A stretch of DNA of 64,000 nucleotides from Microglena sp. YARC (Eukaryota > Chlorophyta > Chlorophyceae > Chlamydomonadales > Chlamydomonadaceae): NCBI GenBank assembly GCA_022414725.1, contig CM039465.1, positions 39,830,435-39,894,434 on the forward strand, in the 5' to 3' direction. This document shows positions 25,004 through 35,361 of the stretch, in pieces (the first letter of the stretch is position 1; the number at the start of each line of letters is the position of its first letter). A program made the translations under genes and the position numbers. A model generated the notes under the pieces. That model did not search any database, was not told where the DNA came from, and worked only from the letters and a program-made list of their open reading frames with translations.

Positions 25004-26060
25004 CCCAAGTTGTGGGGAATCTGTACGCCGGTAGCCGTGTTACCGAGGGGTTTGAAGCACCATCGTCTGCACTAACGGGGGCGTCTCACCGTTCTGAGGG
25101 GTTAGACTTTTGCCGGCAGTTGAGGAGTCGAGGCGAAAGGAGAGGGGTTGACCGGAGTCTCCTTCTGAAATCCGGCAGACGAGGGTTGTCAATGCTCGGA
25201 GAGGGTACTGGAGGCGACAGCAGGTTGACAGGTTTTCCGGAGTCAGTGACGACCGGGGCTTGGAGACGCAGACTTCGGATGACCCGTGGTGATTCTGGAC
25301 AAGAGTTTGATAAGTAGAAATAAGTTCCAATTTGTTCTACGAACATTAGAAGCTAAAACTACGGTTGCTATGTGAACGCGCCAGTGTCTACATATCTTGC
25401 TGGAAATGGTCGGCAAGGTGGGGATTGCAATGCGCGAAAGTTGTCAAGTGTTTGCAAGAGTCTAAGATAATTATTTATGATGCGTGAAAGCACTATTGGA
25501 TTGTCGTGGCGGGTTTATTTGGTGTCAAGAGAAGGCCAGCACTGCAAGGGGTAGGTGCGCAAGTAGCGCCGAGCAGTTACCTATCCCGACGATAGCATCG
25601 ACGCACATGGACAAGAGTTTGATGAGTAGAAATGAGAGAGAATTGGTCGTCTCAATCGACTATCAGCTCTTCTGTCTTTAGGGTCCTATCGTAACTATGG
25701 CTTTGCATTTGCGGGCGAAAGGAGATATGCTCAATGTCTTTTACGGCACTGGATTATTATGTCTTGTGTTATGACAAGCGCCCGCTAATCGTCTTGTGTT
25801 AAGACAAGCGCCCACGTGTCACGGAACCTGCGCTGTGACGCGGCCTTGGCGCGCATGTGTAACAGAGTAATCCTAGGTAGCTGTGTGTAGCTGGGTACTA
25901 GGTAGACATGTACGGCGGGTTGACTAAGCCAGATTTGGGCCAGCTGGGCTCAGGTCTGGTCAGAGTCTGCGCCTGGTGTGTGTGTGTGTACATGGTATTT
26001 TCCCTGCTTTTAGTGATGTGTGGGTAAACACGCAATCGCGTGTGACAGCTGTCACGGCTG
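25004..26060 (-). repeat. Right LTR-like arm in inverted orientation
   Basis: Reverse complement of the left arm without the 0.95-kb insertion. It starts, read on the minus strand, with TGTCACACGCG at about 26045 and ends near 25004-25025 with GTACAGATTCCCCACA. It differs from the left arm by scattered substitutions and small indels, so the two arms are not a recent perfect duplication. Confidence 0.8.
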
Positions 26061-26977
26061 TATGCGTGCTCCTAAGGATATATATGTTACCACTTCAATT
26101 CCCCCCCTTCACTACTGAATAGGAGTGAGTGTAGTGAAAAAAGAGAAGTGGTAACGGGGAGAGTAAATTGTAATTCTGTTGAGACAGAAAACAAATCTGG
26201 AAATCTCTCTCTCCCCCCCCCCTGCTGCTGGTATCGAGCAGATGGGTATGATGTTGCTGGATACACAAAAAGGTATGTACAGAAGGTGTATACATTCTGG
26301 TGCCGGAATATGATACAGCAGGACTCACCACCTAGTTTGACCCCCCTCTGCACGGAGTGAAGAATAAAAGGTAGGTGGTGGTTTATTTGAAATTGAATGG
26401 AACTAAAGCCACGTCTATTACTTAAAGAGGTAAAACCTTGGGAGTCATCAAAGATCAAGTATGGAACCGGCCGAATAAATCTGAAGGCATGTTATACAGT
26501 GGCCAGTAGAAAAATTCGTGGTGTCCAAGTTGAAAGAAGTTGACGTAACTGGGCGAAAATCCTCATCTGGTCATATTGCAAGTGCTGACTGCCCCTCTTA
26601 GAGGCTTCCAGTCAGCAACCCAGTGGTGGCTGCAAACTTGTTTTGAAGTAAGTTTGGGATCGTGTTGCGTATATGTAACGCAACACAGAACATTGAGCAA
26701 GAAAACAAAAAGAACCCCAAAACTGTTGTGATCACTGGGACGTGTATTGTCCCAGGAATGGAGACGCATGTCCTCTCCCCCCCCCCCCCCCCCCCCCCCC
26801 TCCCCCCCCCCACACACACACACATGGATTAACAAAGAAACATGACAACCTGATGGCTAGACGTAACTGGTCCATCACAAGCACAAGGCATGTTTGGGTT
26901 ATGCAAGCTGTCTGTCTGCTACACAGCCGGCATAACCAAACCAGACCGTGGGTATGGTGGGTTGTGTAAGAGTGTGT
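26061..26977. other. Spacer with C-tract and CA repeat
   Basis: No gene recognised. It contains C-runs at about 26098 and 26212, a long C-tract at 26774-26810 followed by a CA microsatellite, and ordinary sequence between. It separates the fold-back element from the end of the methyltransferase-bearing retroelement. Confidence 0.6.
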
Positions 26978-27655
26978 CTAGTCCACTGGAACATGGGTGT
27001 TGTGCGGGGTGATGTATTCCATGAATCGAGGACGCGTTGCCATGTAGTAGATGGGAGGGGGGGTTGAAGCAAAGTCCAGGAAGGCTGAGGAGGGGTGGGC
27101 GCCATAGGTTGTTAAGCCTGACCCTTGGTCCATGTGCGGTGGCATGTAGACCATGGGAGTCAGGTGGGTCTTGCGGTCAACGTCAGGGAGGCAACGAGGG
27201 AAATGTACATGGACTGGGTATGGGTATGCCCCATTAATGCGTCTGGTTTCCTCTACCCTGGTGAAAACCTTGATCAGGTCAGCTTGCTGGTGGAGCCAGG
27301 CAGCTTGGAGGAAGTGAATGCGTGTAGTGAACTGTTGGACAGATTCAATGGGGAGTTGGAGGACATGGCCTTGGTGGTTATCGAGGTCACCATAGTAGCA
27401 TGGGCCGAGACAAAGTAAATCATCTGCGAGGGGTGGTTGGCCATTGTATCGCGATGCCCAATGGGATTTGACATTTGGTGCGTAACGGGGCAAGCAGTCC
27501 CATGTGAGTGCATGGGTGCTGTCACGATATTCCGCTGTGTTTACCATCACCTGAGGTAAAAGGGAATGTAAGGAGTAGATGTGTAATGGTGTGCTCATGT
27601 GTGGTAACTTGGGTTGTCCTCTGACGCCAGGATGGTGTGCGTTGGGTGCTTGCAT
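26978..27655 (-). pseudogene. C-terminal unrecognised region of the methyltransferase retroelement
   Basis: A 225-codon minus-strand frame overlaps the end of the PHD/Tudor frame by 61 bp in a different frame, so it is probably its continuation after a frameshift. It contains globular-looking stretches such as PNVKSHWASRYNGQPPLADD, CYYGDLDNHQGHVLQLP and WLHQQADLIKVFTRVEETRR. I see no integrase, chromodomain or zinc-finger motif. The function is unknown. Confidence 0.5.
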
Positions 27656-28428
27656 GCATGGATGAGGCAGGGGAGCACAGGTGTTAGTGGTATGGGCTTC
27701 TGTGTGCCTGTGGGAAGTGGGTTGAATTTTTTGAGTCCAGCCATGGTCACCTTAATCACTTGGCCGTCATCGTAGGTCAGCTTGAAGTACCATGGTCTGG
27801 AAAGTGGCCCTTGGAAGGAGGCAGTGCCCCAGACAGCTTTGTCGAGGCCGCCTTGGACTCTGACCAGCTTGATGACAAGCATCTTGTCATAGGCTAGGGC
27901 GGCCTTTTCTTTGGAGCGAGTCTGCGGGGTGGGGAATAGGTTAGGTTCCTTTTGTGGTGCCTCTGGGGTGCGTCCTGCAGGGATTGCGGTGATGCCGCTG
28001 GCTTTGCAGTTGGGGCAGAACCAGTCCTCGACGGGCACTGCAGAGAGAGGTGGGTCAAGGCAGTGAGTGTGGTAACCGGCTCCGCAGCCGTCGCAGAGTA
28101 GCATGCAATTGGCGTTGTCAGGGAAGTTGCAGACGCTGCAGGCGAGGCTGGGGGGGGACTGCCAAGTCTCATCTGATTGTGCCATCCAAGTTAGGGAGGT
28201 GGCAAGGAGACAGATTGCGGGCATGGTTGGTGATGGTGCAGCCGCAACGTCCTTGCAAGACGACCACCTATGTTGGTTTGAGATCGATGATGCGGAGGCT
28301 GGGGGCGGGCTGGTGGATGGGGGCTGGGGCTGGGGTTTGGGGGCTGGGGGCTGGGGGCTGGTGCTGGCGGCTGTGATGGCCGTATGTGTGGCTTGACAGC
28401 CTTGCTCCTGGTGACTGCCAGCAGGCAA
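27595..28428 (-). pseudogene. PHD finger plus Tudor-like module fused to retroelement polyprotein
   Basis: After a proline/serine-rich linker the frame has a complete C4HC3 PHD finger at 28140-28005. It starts ACSVCNFPDNANCMLLCDGC, continues GAGYHTHCLDPPL and ends VEDWFCPNC, so all eight metal ligands are present. About 40 residues later is a small barrel-like segment: VWGTASFQGPLSRPWYF followed by KLTYDDGQVIKVTMAGLKKF. The YDDG turn is characteristic of Tudor or chromo-barrel folds. PHD and Tudor modules read histone tails, so a targeting role for the methyltransferase or the element is plausible. It is in a different frame from the preceding methyltransferase end (28733-28191), with the frameshift in the GGGGCT-rich linker near 28300. 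Confidence 0.8.
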
Positions 28429-28559
28429 GCGAGCTCAATGCCATAGAACTGGCGTGTGGGAGGTGCTGAGTCTGATCCGCGACTGCCAGAATTGCTGGGA
28501 AAGCTGGGAGATGTTGTTAGAAGAAGAACAGGGCTGGGAGAAGGCAGTAACGCAGGTCG

Positions 28560-29667
28560 GGGTGGTGGCTGAAATTCCAGCATAGATGTTAGACGTGTAG
28601 GGATTGCCATTTCCAAGGCCTTTTTGATGATTGCTACCAAGGCTCGCTGGTCCATGCTGTTGCCTGTGAGGATATGCCTTTGGTTTTGAGTGAGACCTGG
28701 TGCTGCTGTTGCTCCTGTGTAGTATCCGAGCATGCGTTCTCTCTTAGCTAGGTTGGGTTCAGACCATGCGCCGCCCTGGAGAGAGTAGATGCTGCCTGGC
28801 TTGTCAGGTCTGAAGACTCGAGATAGAGGGTACGCTACTAGAGTAGGCAGTACATTGCGTTCTTGTCAGATCTTGTTAGCTAAGCAAAAAGGGGCTGTGT
28901 CTGAACTGCAGACCCTTGTAGTGCTCCGTCCTGGATCCAAGAAGGTGTTAGCTGAAATGTTGGCAGTCCGACGGGTCTTGTTGAGCTGGAGCTGGAGATC
29001 GAGTGGGTCAACCAAGTTCTGCCACTTGTTGCGGAGTCTGTGCGCCCCTGAGTCGAATGTTGCCGCATCCACGCAGATAGAGAGGCCAAGAGTTTTGTTG
29101 ACTGCGTTGAAGTCTTGCGTAGCAATATGTTTTGATCGGAAGTTGTGTTGCATTGCTGCATTCTCCTCGATGTAGCGGGGCTGCCGAGCGAGGGTGCTGT
29201 AGCTGCTGGATGTACCCAATGACAGTGGTACAAGCCTGAAGGACGGCTGCCCGGGGTCCCTTGAGTCTTCTGTTGCCTCGTGCTGGGCTGAAGTCCTGGC
29301 ACTCTGGACCGGCTATGATGAGCCACTGTGATTGGTCGTTCACAGATGCGGTCATGAGCTGTTCTGGTGTGATCTTGGTCACATCCTGGGGCAGCGTCGT
29401 GAAGGCATGGTCGCAGGCGTATGACTTGAGCAGATGGGAGTAGAGGTTGGTCAAAGCTTGCGTCCTATAGTGGGCGGCTGTCTGAGCAGCGGGCGCAATG
29501 TCACTATAGATATACCTGTTAACCTGGATGCCATTGCGCAGTGCTGCCTCCAATCCTGCACACATCCCCCCGCACATCTCGTATATAGTGATGCCATTTT
29601 GGGCCATGTATGTGACGGCGGCAGGCAGGGGTGTTGTGCAGATGGATAAGACAGGATAAGACGTCAA
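28560..29667 (-). pseudogene. C5 cytosine DNA methyltransferase domain of the retroelement, frameshifted
   Basis: Conserved blocks occur in order on the minus strand. Motif I-like: YEMCGGMCAGLEAALRNG with the following YIYSDIAPAAQ (about 29580-29490), the SAM-binding start. Motif IV: AGPECQDFSPARGNRR with the catalytic Cys at about 29300; the usual PPC or SPC is PEC here. Motif VI: YIEENAAMQ (about 29170), equivalent to ENV. Motif VIII-like: DSGAHRLRNKWQNL (about 29050-29013), close to the DNMT3-type arginine-rich block. Motifs IX-X: ERMLGYYTGATAAPGL and ILTGNSMDQRALVAI (about 28740-28620). At least two frame changes (near 29200 and 28800-28860) break it. It starts about 60 codons after the RNase H ADALSR motif, where integrase would be expected. 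It would transfer methyl groups to cytosine C5. The catalytic core is about 365 codons. Confidence 0.85.
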
Positions 29668-31113
29668 GGATGTAGTCCACGATGTGCCCTAGTGTCAGGT
29701 CTAGGGGCGCATAAGGGGGGGTGGGCACTGTTGGGAATGCTGCATACAGGTCGCTGTCCAGGTCAATGCGAGCGCCAGTGTTGTCCGCTGCAGTGGGGCT
29801 GGGAAACCTAGACAATGCGTCAGCGTTGCCATGCTGTGCACCTGGTCTGTGCATGATGTCAAAATCAAATGACTGCAGCATGCATGCCCATCGAGCGATG
29901 GCCCCGGTGACGTTGGCAGAGGAAAACATCCACAGCAGAGGCTGGTGATCAGTGACAAGTGTGAAATGCAGTCCGAAGACATGTACTCAAAAGATCTTGT
30001 AACCCAGCAGGCAGCTGGCATCTTCCCCTGGAAGCTGCTGTACCTTGCTTCATGCTTGTTAAGGGTGCGGCTGGCACAGGCGACGAGGTACTCATTACCT
30101 TCCGAGTCGAGCTGGCCGAGCACTGCCCCTAGTCCATGTTGGCTCTAGTCACAGTGGATGAGGGTGCGCGCGTTGATGTCAAAGCGTCGCAAAACCTTGC
30201 CTGGCGTGCTGATATTCTTCATGATGGCGTCCATGGCTGCTGTGTGTTCAGGTCCCCAAGTCCACTTGACATTATTCTTGGTGAGGTCATTGAGGGGTCT
30301 GGCTATGGCTGAAAAGTTTTCACAAAAACAACCGTAGTAGCGCAGCTTACCCAGGATGGTCTTGAGGTCCTTGAGGTTGTTTGGGTAGGGCAGGTCCTTG
30401 ATAGCTTGGACTTTGGCTGCTTGCGGGGGGAGACCATGGTTGCTGACATCGAAGCCTAAGAAATCCACTGTGTCCAGTGCGAAGCAGGATTTGTCAGAGT
30501 GTATGCGGAGGCCGATGTCGATGAGACACTGTAGCACGGCTTCTACGTGCTTGATGTGCTCAGCAAAGGTGGCGCTGTGGACCAGAATGTCGTCTATGAA
30601 AACCTTGCTGAACTTGAGGAGACCACGTTTGCCCAGCTCAGTTTCCATGACCTTCTGGAAGAAAGCTGGTGCTTGTTTCAGTCCAAAGGGCACACGCTTG
30701 AATCTGTAGAGCTGCTTATCCCACCAAAAGGCTGAGAAGTCTTGACAGCCAGCAGACATGTGGACTTGGTAGAAGCTAGAGCGCAGGTCTACTCGTGTGA
30801 ACCACTTGGAGTCGCCCAGGTCTTGGAACAATTCCTCTGCAATTGGGAAACATGTGTGCATGTCCTTGGTCAGGAGGTTGATGGCCTTGTAGTTGTAGCA
30901 CACTCTGTTTGCAGTGTACTGGCCATCAGGTCCTTTCTTCAAGGCGACGACAGGGTTCGCTGCGTGTTGAGCTGAAGGAGCTGGCTCTATGAAGCCTAGC
31001 AGGAGCAATTCAGCGCAGACTTTGTCCTGAGCAAGTTTTTGTATAGGTGGCTTGCAGTAGGGGCTAGTGAATGCCTGCTTGTCGTTGTCCTTCTCTATGT
31101 GCATAGGAGGCAC
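29519..31113 (-). pseudogene. Gypsy-type reverse transcriptase and RNase H
   Basis: The frame 31113-30145 is a textbook Ty3/gypsy RT: VVALKKGPDGQYTANRVCYNY, WFTRVDLRSSFYQVHM with motif A Asp, RFKRVPFGLKQAPAFFQKVM, the catalytic box KVFIDDILVHSATF, then DFLGFDVSNHGL and LRYYGCFCENFSAIARPL. A TAG at 30147-30145 interrupts the sequence between IHCD and SQHGLGAVLG, most simply a TGG to TAG change, and the same frame continues into RNase H (ASRTLNKHEARYSSFQGK). A frameshift near 29930 leads to FDIMHRPGAQHGNADALSRF (29870-29800), the conserved end of gypsy RNase H. Strong family assignment; inactive as assembled. Confidence 0.93.
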
Positions 31114-33586
31114 TGCCTTTGTAGCCCTCTCTCAGATCCTCCATAGTCCGTGCTACTGCTGGGGTCATCTTGTTAAGCATGGCTGCCATCTCAGTGCGCT
31201 GCGCATCTATGCCATCTCGATGATGTCCAATGAAGAGGTCAAAGTCTGGGTGTAGGGCCCCTCTATCTGCATTGGGTGTGACTTCTCCGTCTGGCATACT
31301 GTTGTTAATCCCCCCCTCCTAAAGATAGTTGGGGTCCATGTGATTGAGGCAGCTAGTGAGGCCTCCTTGTAGGCGGTCAGGTAGGAGAGAGGCTGGAGTG
31401 GTAGCTGGGCTGGAAGAGTCCAGGTGTACGGGTAAAGCGCAAGCAGGGGAGCCGCTTGGTAAGCTGCCGCTTGGCCGTCCAGAAACTCTTGACCTGGTCG
31501 CCAATAGACATTGTCCTGCTGGCTTGTGAAGAAGTCTTGGGGTTCGTCACAGGGGTCGCAGTCTGGGGTGGATATGCTAGGGGAGGAGGTGTTGGCCATC
31601 ATCAGCAACCGATTAGCAGGTATGAGGTGAGGGCACAGACGAGAGCGTGGAGCAGAGGTGGCGGCAGCGTCTTATTCGTAGTCATCTGCATCCTCACTGT
31701 TAGGGACGGGTGGCCTGCGGATAAGGAAGATGGAGGTGGAGTGCAAGCTGGGTGCCTACGCGTGATACCAATCCTGGCATCTGGTTTGGTGGCACTGGCG
31801 TTCTTCTGTATCCTGGAGGGGGAACAGAAGAGGAGAGTATGCTGTTGTGGGTCGTGTAAGGGGGCCAGCACAAGGCATGGGCTGTCTCCCTTGCACGACT
31901 GCATACATGTCCAGCGGGGAACCGAAAGAGGGTACAGGTGGGTATGACCCATGGAGTCGGGTGTTGGTGTAGCAGCTATCCAAGTAGGGATTGGGGTTAG
32001 AGAACAGACTGCAGGTGCCATGGATTGAGGGGGAGATGCACACAGAAGCGTCAGTCATAGGTCTGATTGGGTCAGTTGGGGTGACCAATGGGTGTGAAAG
32101 GTGAAGGGACGCTCCGGAGTGTTCCATGCTCCTAGGGTCGAGTACAGTGCCCATGCTGCGTGGGATGAGAGTGACTCGGATGGGCAGGCCTTGTTCCTTA
32201 CCCCAGCCCCCAGGTGAGGACAGTCGTATAGTTGTCCCTCGCTGGCAGGTTTTGAATGCACCTGTGGAGGAGGTTGACGTCCCCAAGGTACAGCGAGTCA
32301 TCACTGTTGGTCTCATAGCTGTATCGCTCCATGCTGTGCTCATGGGTCACCATATGCATGAGAAGTGTCACATAAAATGCTGACCAGTTTGCGTGAGAAA
32401 AGCGTATGGAGGACATGTTGAATGGGGTGTGACGACGGAGGTGGGGGAAGAAGCGGAGGATGTCCATCATGAGGTCGATGGGGGCTGTCTGCCCAGACGT
32501 GTTCCATATGATGGACTCCGTTGGGTGGGTGGGGGGTCCCTCGAAGGGTGGTACTTGGCCATTGCTAGCGGCAACATGTGCCTTGTATGACTCCATGTTG
32601 TGGGTGGGCGTGGCTGTCTCGGAGAGGGGGTTGAACATCACAGCTGTGTGGTTGTGCACAGCTACTACAAAAGGGAAGCAAAGAGTGGATTGTCTCGGTG
32701 GTCTGGGTAGCAGGCTGCCATCCGCTGTAGGTACCTCTCTGTGCGTGGCAGTATGCATGATTTGCCTCCATCTGCTTGAGGATGAGAGCAAGTTGTGGTC
32801 GTCGGTGGGTGTGAGGTGGTGTGTAGTCAGGAGGTTCTCACGGCGGCCATCCAAGTTGTGGCCTGTCGTGGAGCTCCTGGTGTATTCCCATGGGACATTG
32901 CATGGTACCCTTGGGGGGTGAAGGTGCACCCAAGTCGTCACCAAGGCTGCTGCAATTATAAGCAGTGCTGTGCAGAAGGCAGGGTGGGGGTCATGCCGAG
33001 GGTTGTCTCCAGCTGCAGGATGGTTGGGTTGGTGGCTTAGGATGTGTTCCACAGCTGCTGAGAGGATGTTGCAGTACTGCATTACATGGTGGAGTGCAGT
33101 TGAGGAGTTGACCCGGCGAGGGGTCTCATCAGGCGCCCATGTGGGTGGTTGTGCAGTGTCTCTGTACGTTCTTGGGTAGGAGCGGATGGAGATGAGGAAT
33201 GTAGCAGATGGTGGGAGGGTTAGCAGGTAGTTCAGGTAATCTGCTGGAACGTTGGAAGTGCCCAGGACAGGGCTACGAGTTGGCCCGTGGGGCCATGTGA
33301 AGCACTGGACTGTTCCTTGAGGTGGCGTGTTTAGCTGTAGTGTGCGGTGCACCTCAGAATCCCTTAAGGCTGTCAAAGGGTGGAGTACATGTGCGCGGCT
33401 GTGAATATCCTGTCGCGGCTAGCTGTGAATAGCGGCAAGGGGGATGTGCCGTGCGTTCATGAGAGCTCGCTGGACGTCGGAGAAGAGGAGGAAGAAGCGG
33501 GCTGCCAATGTGTTGTTGACAGCTTCATCTTGGAAGTAGTATGCTGGGATGTTGCGAGATTGCATGTGCAACTTGTACCGCTTCAT
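31064..33586 (-). pseudogene. N-terminal region of the methyltransferase retroelement (gag position), unrecognised
   Basis: From ATG at 33586 the minus frame reads MKRYKLHMQSRNIPAYYFQD, meets a single in-frame TAG at 33421-33419 and continues in the same frame to 32198, about 460 codons in all. It contains hydrophobic stretches (AFCTALLIIAAALVTTWVHL) and PLCFPF-type and WSAFYVTLLMHMVTHEH segments. A frameshift near 32230 leads into 32343-31756, then 31608-31207 and 31297-31064, which run into the RT frame. No zinc knuckle or protease DTG/DSG is visible. By position it should be gag/protease, but sequence does not show that. The start lies one base from the inverted repeat at 33587, so the true 5' end may be displaced. 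Confidence 0.5.
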
Positions 33587-34890
33587 ACTTGAACTTTGTT
33601 ACGTAGCTCCAGCCAGCAATTTAGATACTCGCTGTCTAAGGCAGTAAAATGACAAAAAAAATGTAAACACGAACTAAAAAACCATATGGCTGCAGCCTGT
33701 GATATTAAAGCTTTTATTTGAAATTATTAATTTACTGCTGACAACGGCGACAGCTTTAACTGTAAATAAATCCAAATGGCCCCAGCCTGCAAGTCTGCAC
33801 TGTCTTTCGAACAACCTACTGTGTCGTCGAAATAAACAGTGAATCTTTTGCTATACGATTTTTAGGGTATCCCAGAAGATATCCAAGAGCATAATACAGC
33901 ACATTTCTATATTTTCTAGCCCCCTAGAACACACAAGTACTGTCTACTACTCCATGTATGCTTCCTGGTTCACGTGGGTATGGGGGATTGGGGAGACTTG
34001 GAATTGGCAAACGGTAAGCAGCCCAGGTTAGGCTGAAAAGCCATGTAACAATTCAATTCAGACTGCTCTGTGTCTGCGGGCAGAGTAAACATGGGTGCCA
34101 TACAATAATCGTAGCGCTACTACACCACACAGAACATAATGCAATCTTCGACTATTTACTAAAATAGGTCAAATCCGTTCATCAAGGAAAGAGGTAGGGA
34201 AACCCGCTCCCACGTCTACTAAGGATTTGGGACCCGCGTCCGTCCACCAGGAGTTCAGGAAGCTGGGGCCAAGGTGGACGAACCGGAGACCACGTCTGCT
34301 ATTGGATATGGGACCCAGGTTTCTTCAAGGGGATGTGGGAACCAGGGTTGTTCAGGACACTGCGTCCTCCATCACAGACGCAACGGCGAAGGGCCCGTTG
34401 CGGTCCAGGACGCAACGTGGGGAGGGTCTGTTGACCAGATAGAAGGGTCCGTTGTGTCACAGGACGCAGGTTCCACAATTTGTTGTGTCTGAGGCAGCAG
34501 AGCTGGGGGTCCTCCTGAAGTACCCTCGTAGTAACAGATTGGAAGTGCACTCATCAACCTTCGTTATGACAGGTGGAAAGAATACAGATTACAAGGGGCT
34601 CATTTCCTAGCAGTGAAACAACACTGCTCTATAATTGGAGTCGAGACATCGCCGTTCAGCCTTAACGTTGGGTTCTGGACCGTACTGCCCTTCAAACCAA
34701 GTTCAAGTACCGCCCTCCAGACTGGGCCAGTTGGAAGACATAAACGTTTGCTAGAATGCTTATCGGTATTAAATAAATACAAATGAAACAAAAGTGATTT
34801 GTTCGCGTTTACATTTTCCTGGTATTTTGTTTTTGCTGCCGACGGCGAGCAGCCAAATTGCTGGCTGGAGCTACGTAACCAAGTTCAAGT
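33587..34890. mobile_element. 1.3-kb element with about 80-bp terminal inverted repeats
   Basis: The left end, ACTTGAACTTTGTTACGTAG continuing to CCAGCCAGCAATTT, matches the reverse complement of the right end, GTTCAAGT at 34890 back to AAATTGCTGGCTGG. The match extends inward through AAAATGTAAACACGAAC (about 33658) against GTTCGCGTTTACATTTTCC (34801). By eye the arms are roughly 80% identical over 75-80 bp. The interior encodes nothing recognisable and has local repeats around ACGCAACG and GGGTCCGTTG. No convincing target duplication is seen, so it could be a non-autonomous DNA transposon or a degenerate palindrome. Confidence 0.65.
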
Positions 34891-35008
34891 TACCGGTATA
34901 GGAATTGAAATGTCCAATTGAAACCTAAATGTTACCCTAAATAAATGGAGTCCAGGCCCTTGATCAAATTTCTCCGACCAAAAGCTCCACTTTCACTAAT
35001 CAGCGTTG

Positions 35009-35060
35009 ACTGTTATTGTTGTCCCTTCATTTCCCTCGAGGCCCTTGGGTAAAATTTCCC
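35009..35060 (-). repeat. Partial copy of NDUFAF5 exon 9 downstream of the gene
   Basis: GTCCCTTCATTTCCCTCGAGGCCC-like sequence mirrors the exon 9 segment at 35394-35440 (GTCCCTTTCTTCCCCTCGAG). It is short and diverged. It continues the pattern of exon-edge copies seen throughout this gene. Confidence 0.55.
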
Positions 35061-35361
35061 CAAACAAAAGCAGAACACTCACTACCATCATAATCAAAAT
35101 CATTATTGACTGTTATGCGTATTTTTCCAATCTAGCCGGTTAAGGCGTAGCCAAATAGGCCTAATAGACGTACCCAACCTGAATATAGAGAAGAGATGTA
35201 TATAAAACAAGCACTGGTGAACTGAACTCCAACAACTCGTAATGGCGGGGGCTTGGAGTTCGTGCTATGCAGACGATTTAACTGTTAATACTGTTTTGTG
35301 TTGGTGCTTGGCTCCAGTGCAAAGCAAGCGGGCTGGCTCCCTCAACCTCGCGCCTTAGGTA

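Larger units (their letters stand above)
17737..26060 (+). mobile_element. Fold-back LTR element with inverted LTR-like arms
   Basis: The left arm (17737-17886 plus 18838-19640) and right arm (25004-26060) are inverted copies. Markers shared in opposite orientation include CACACGCGATTGCGTGTTTA near the outer ends, the block around the TGACTAAGCC-type sequence, the pair of GGGCGCTTGT motifs and the inner end around GTACAGAATCCCC. The arms have a TG start (TGTCACACGCG) and a CA-type inner end (CCCCACA), as LTRs do. Between them lie a plus-strand gag and protease but no RT or integrase. A second inner palindrome at 24.5-25.0 kb shows that the right side is an inverted, internally deleted copy of the left (LTR joined to the 3' part of the protease). 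The copy is dead. Confidence 0.7.
26978..33586 (-). mobile_element. Ty3/gypsy-type retroelement encoding DNA methyltransferase, PHD and Tudor-like modules
   Basis: On the minus strand the order is: an unrecognised N-terminal region (33586 to about 31100), gypsy RT and RNase H (31113 to about 29650), a C5 cytosine methyltransferase (about 29667-28560), a proline-rich linker, a PHD finger (28140-28005), a Tudor-like module (about 27880-27700) and an unrecognised C-terminal region (27655-26978). Frames change about five times and there are in-frame TAG codons, so this copy is inactive. No integrase motifs (HHCC, DDE) are visible and no LTR pair flanks it. Retrotransposons that acquired cytosine methyltransferases have been reported from dinoflagellates and charophyte algae; a methyltransferase combined with chromatin-reader modules in the integrase position is what stands out here. 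Confidence 0.8.

Noticed and set aside
26978..27655. Integrase or chromodomain of the gypsy-type element
   Set aside because: No HHCC, DDE or chromodomain signature is visible in this frame.
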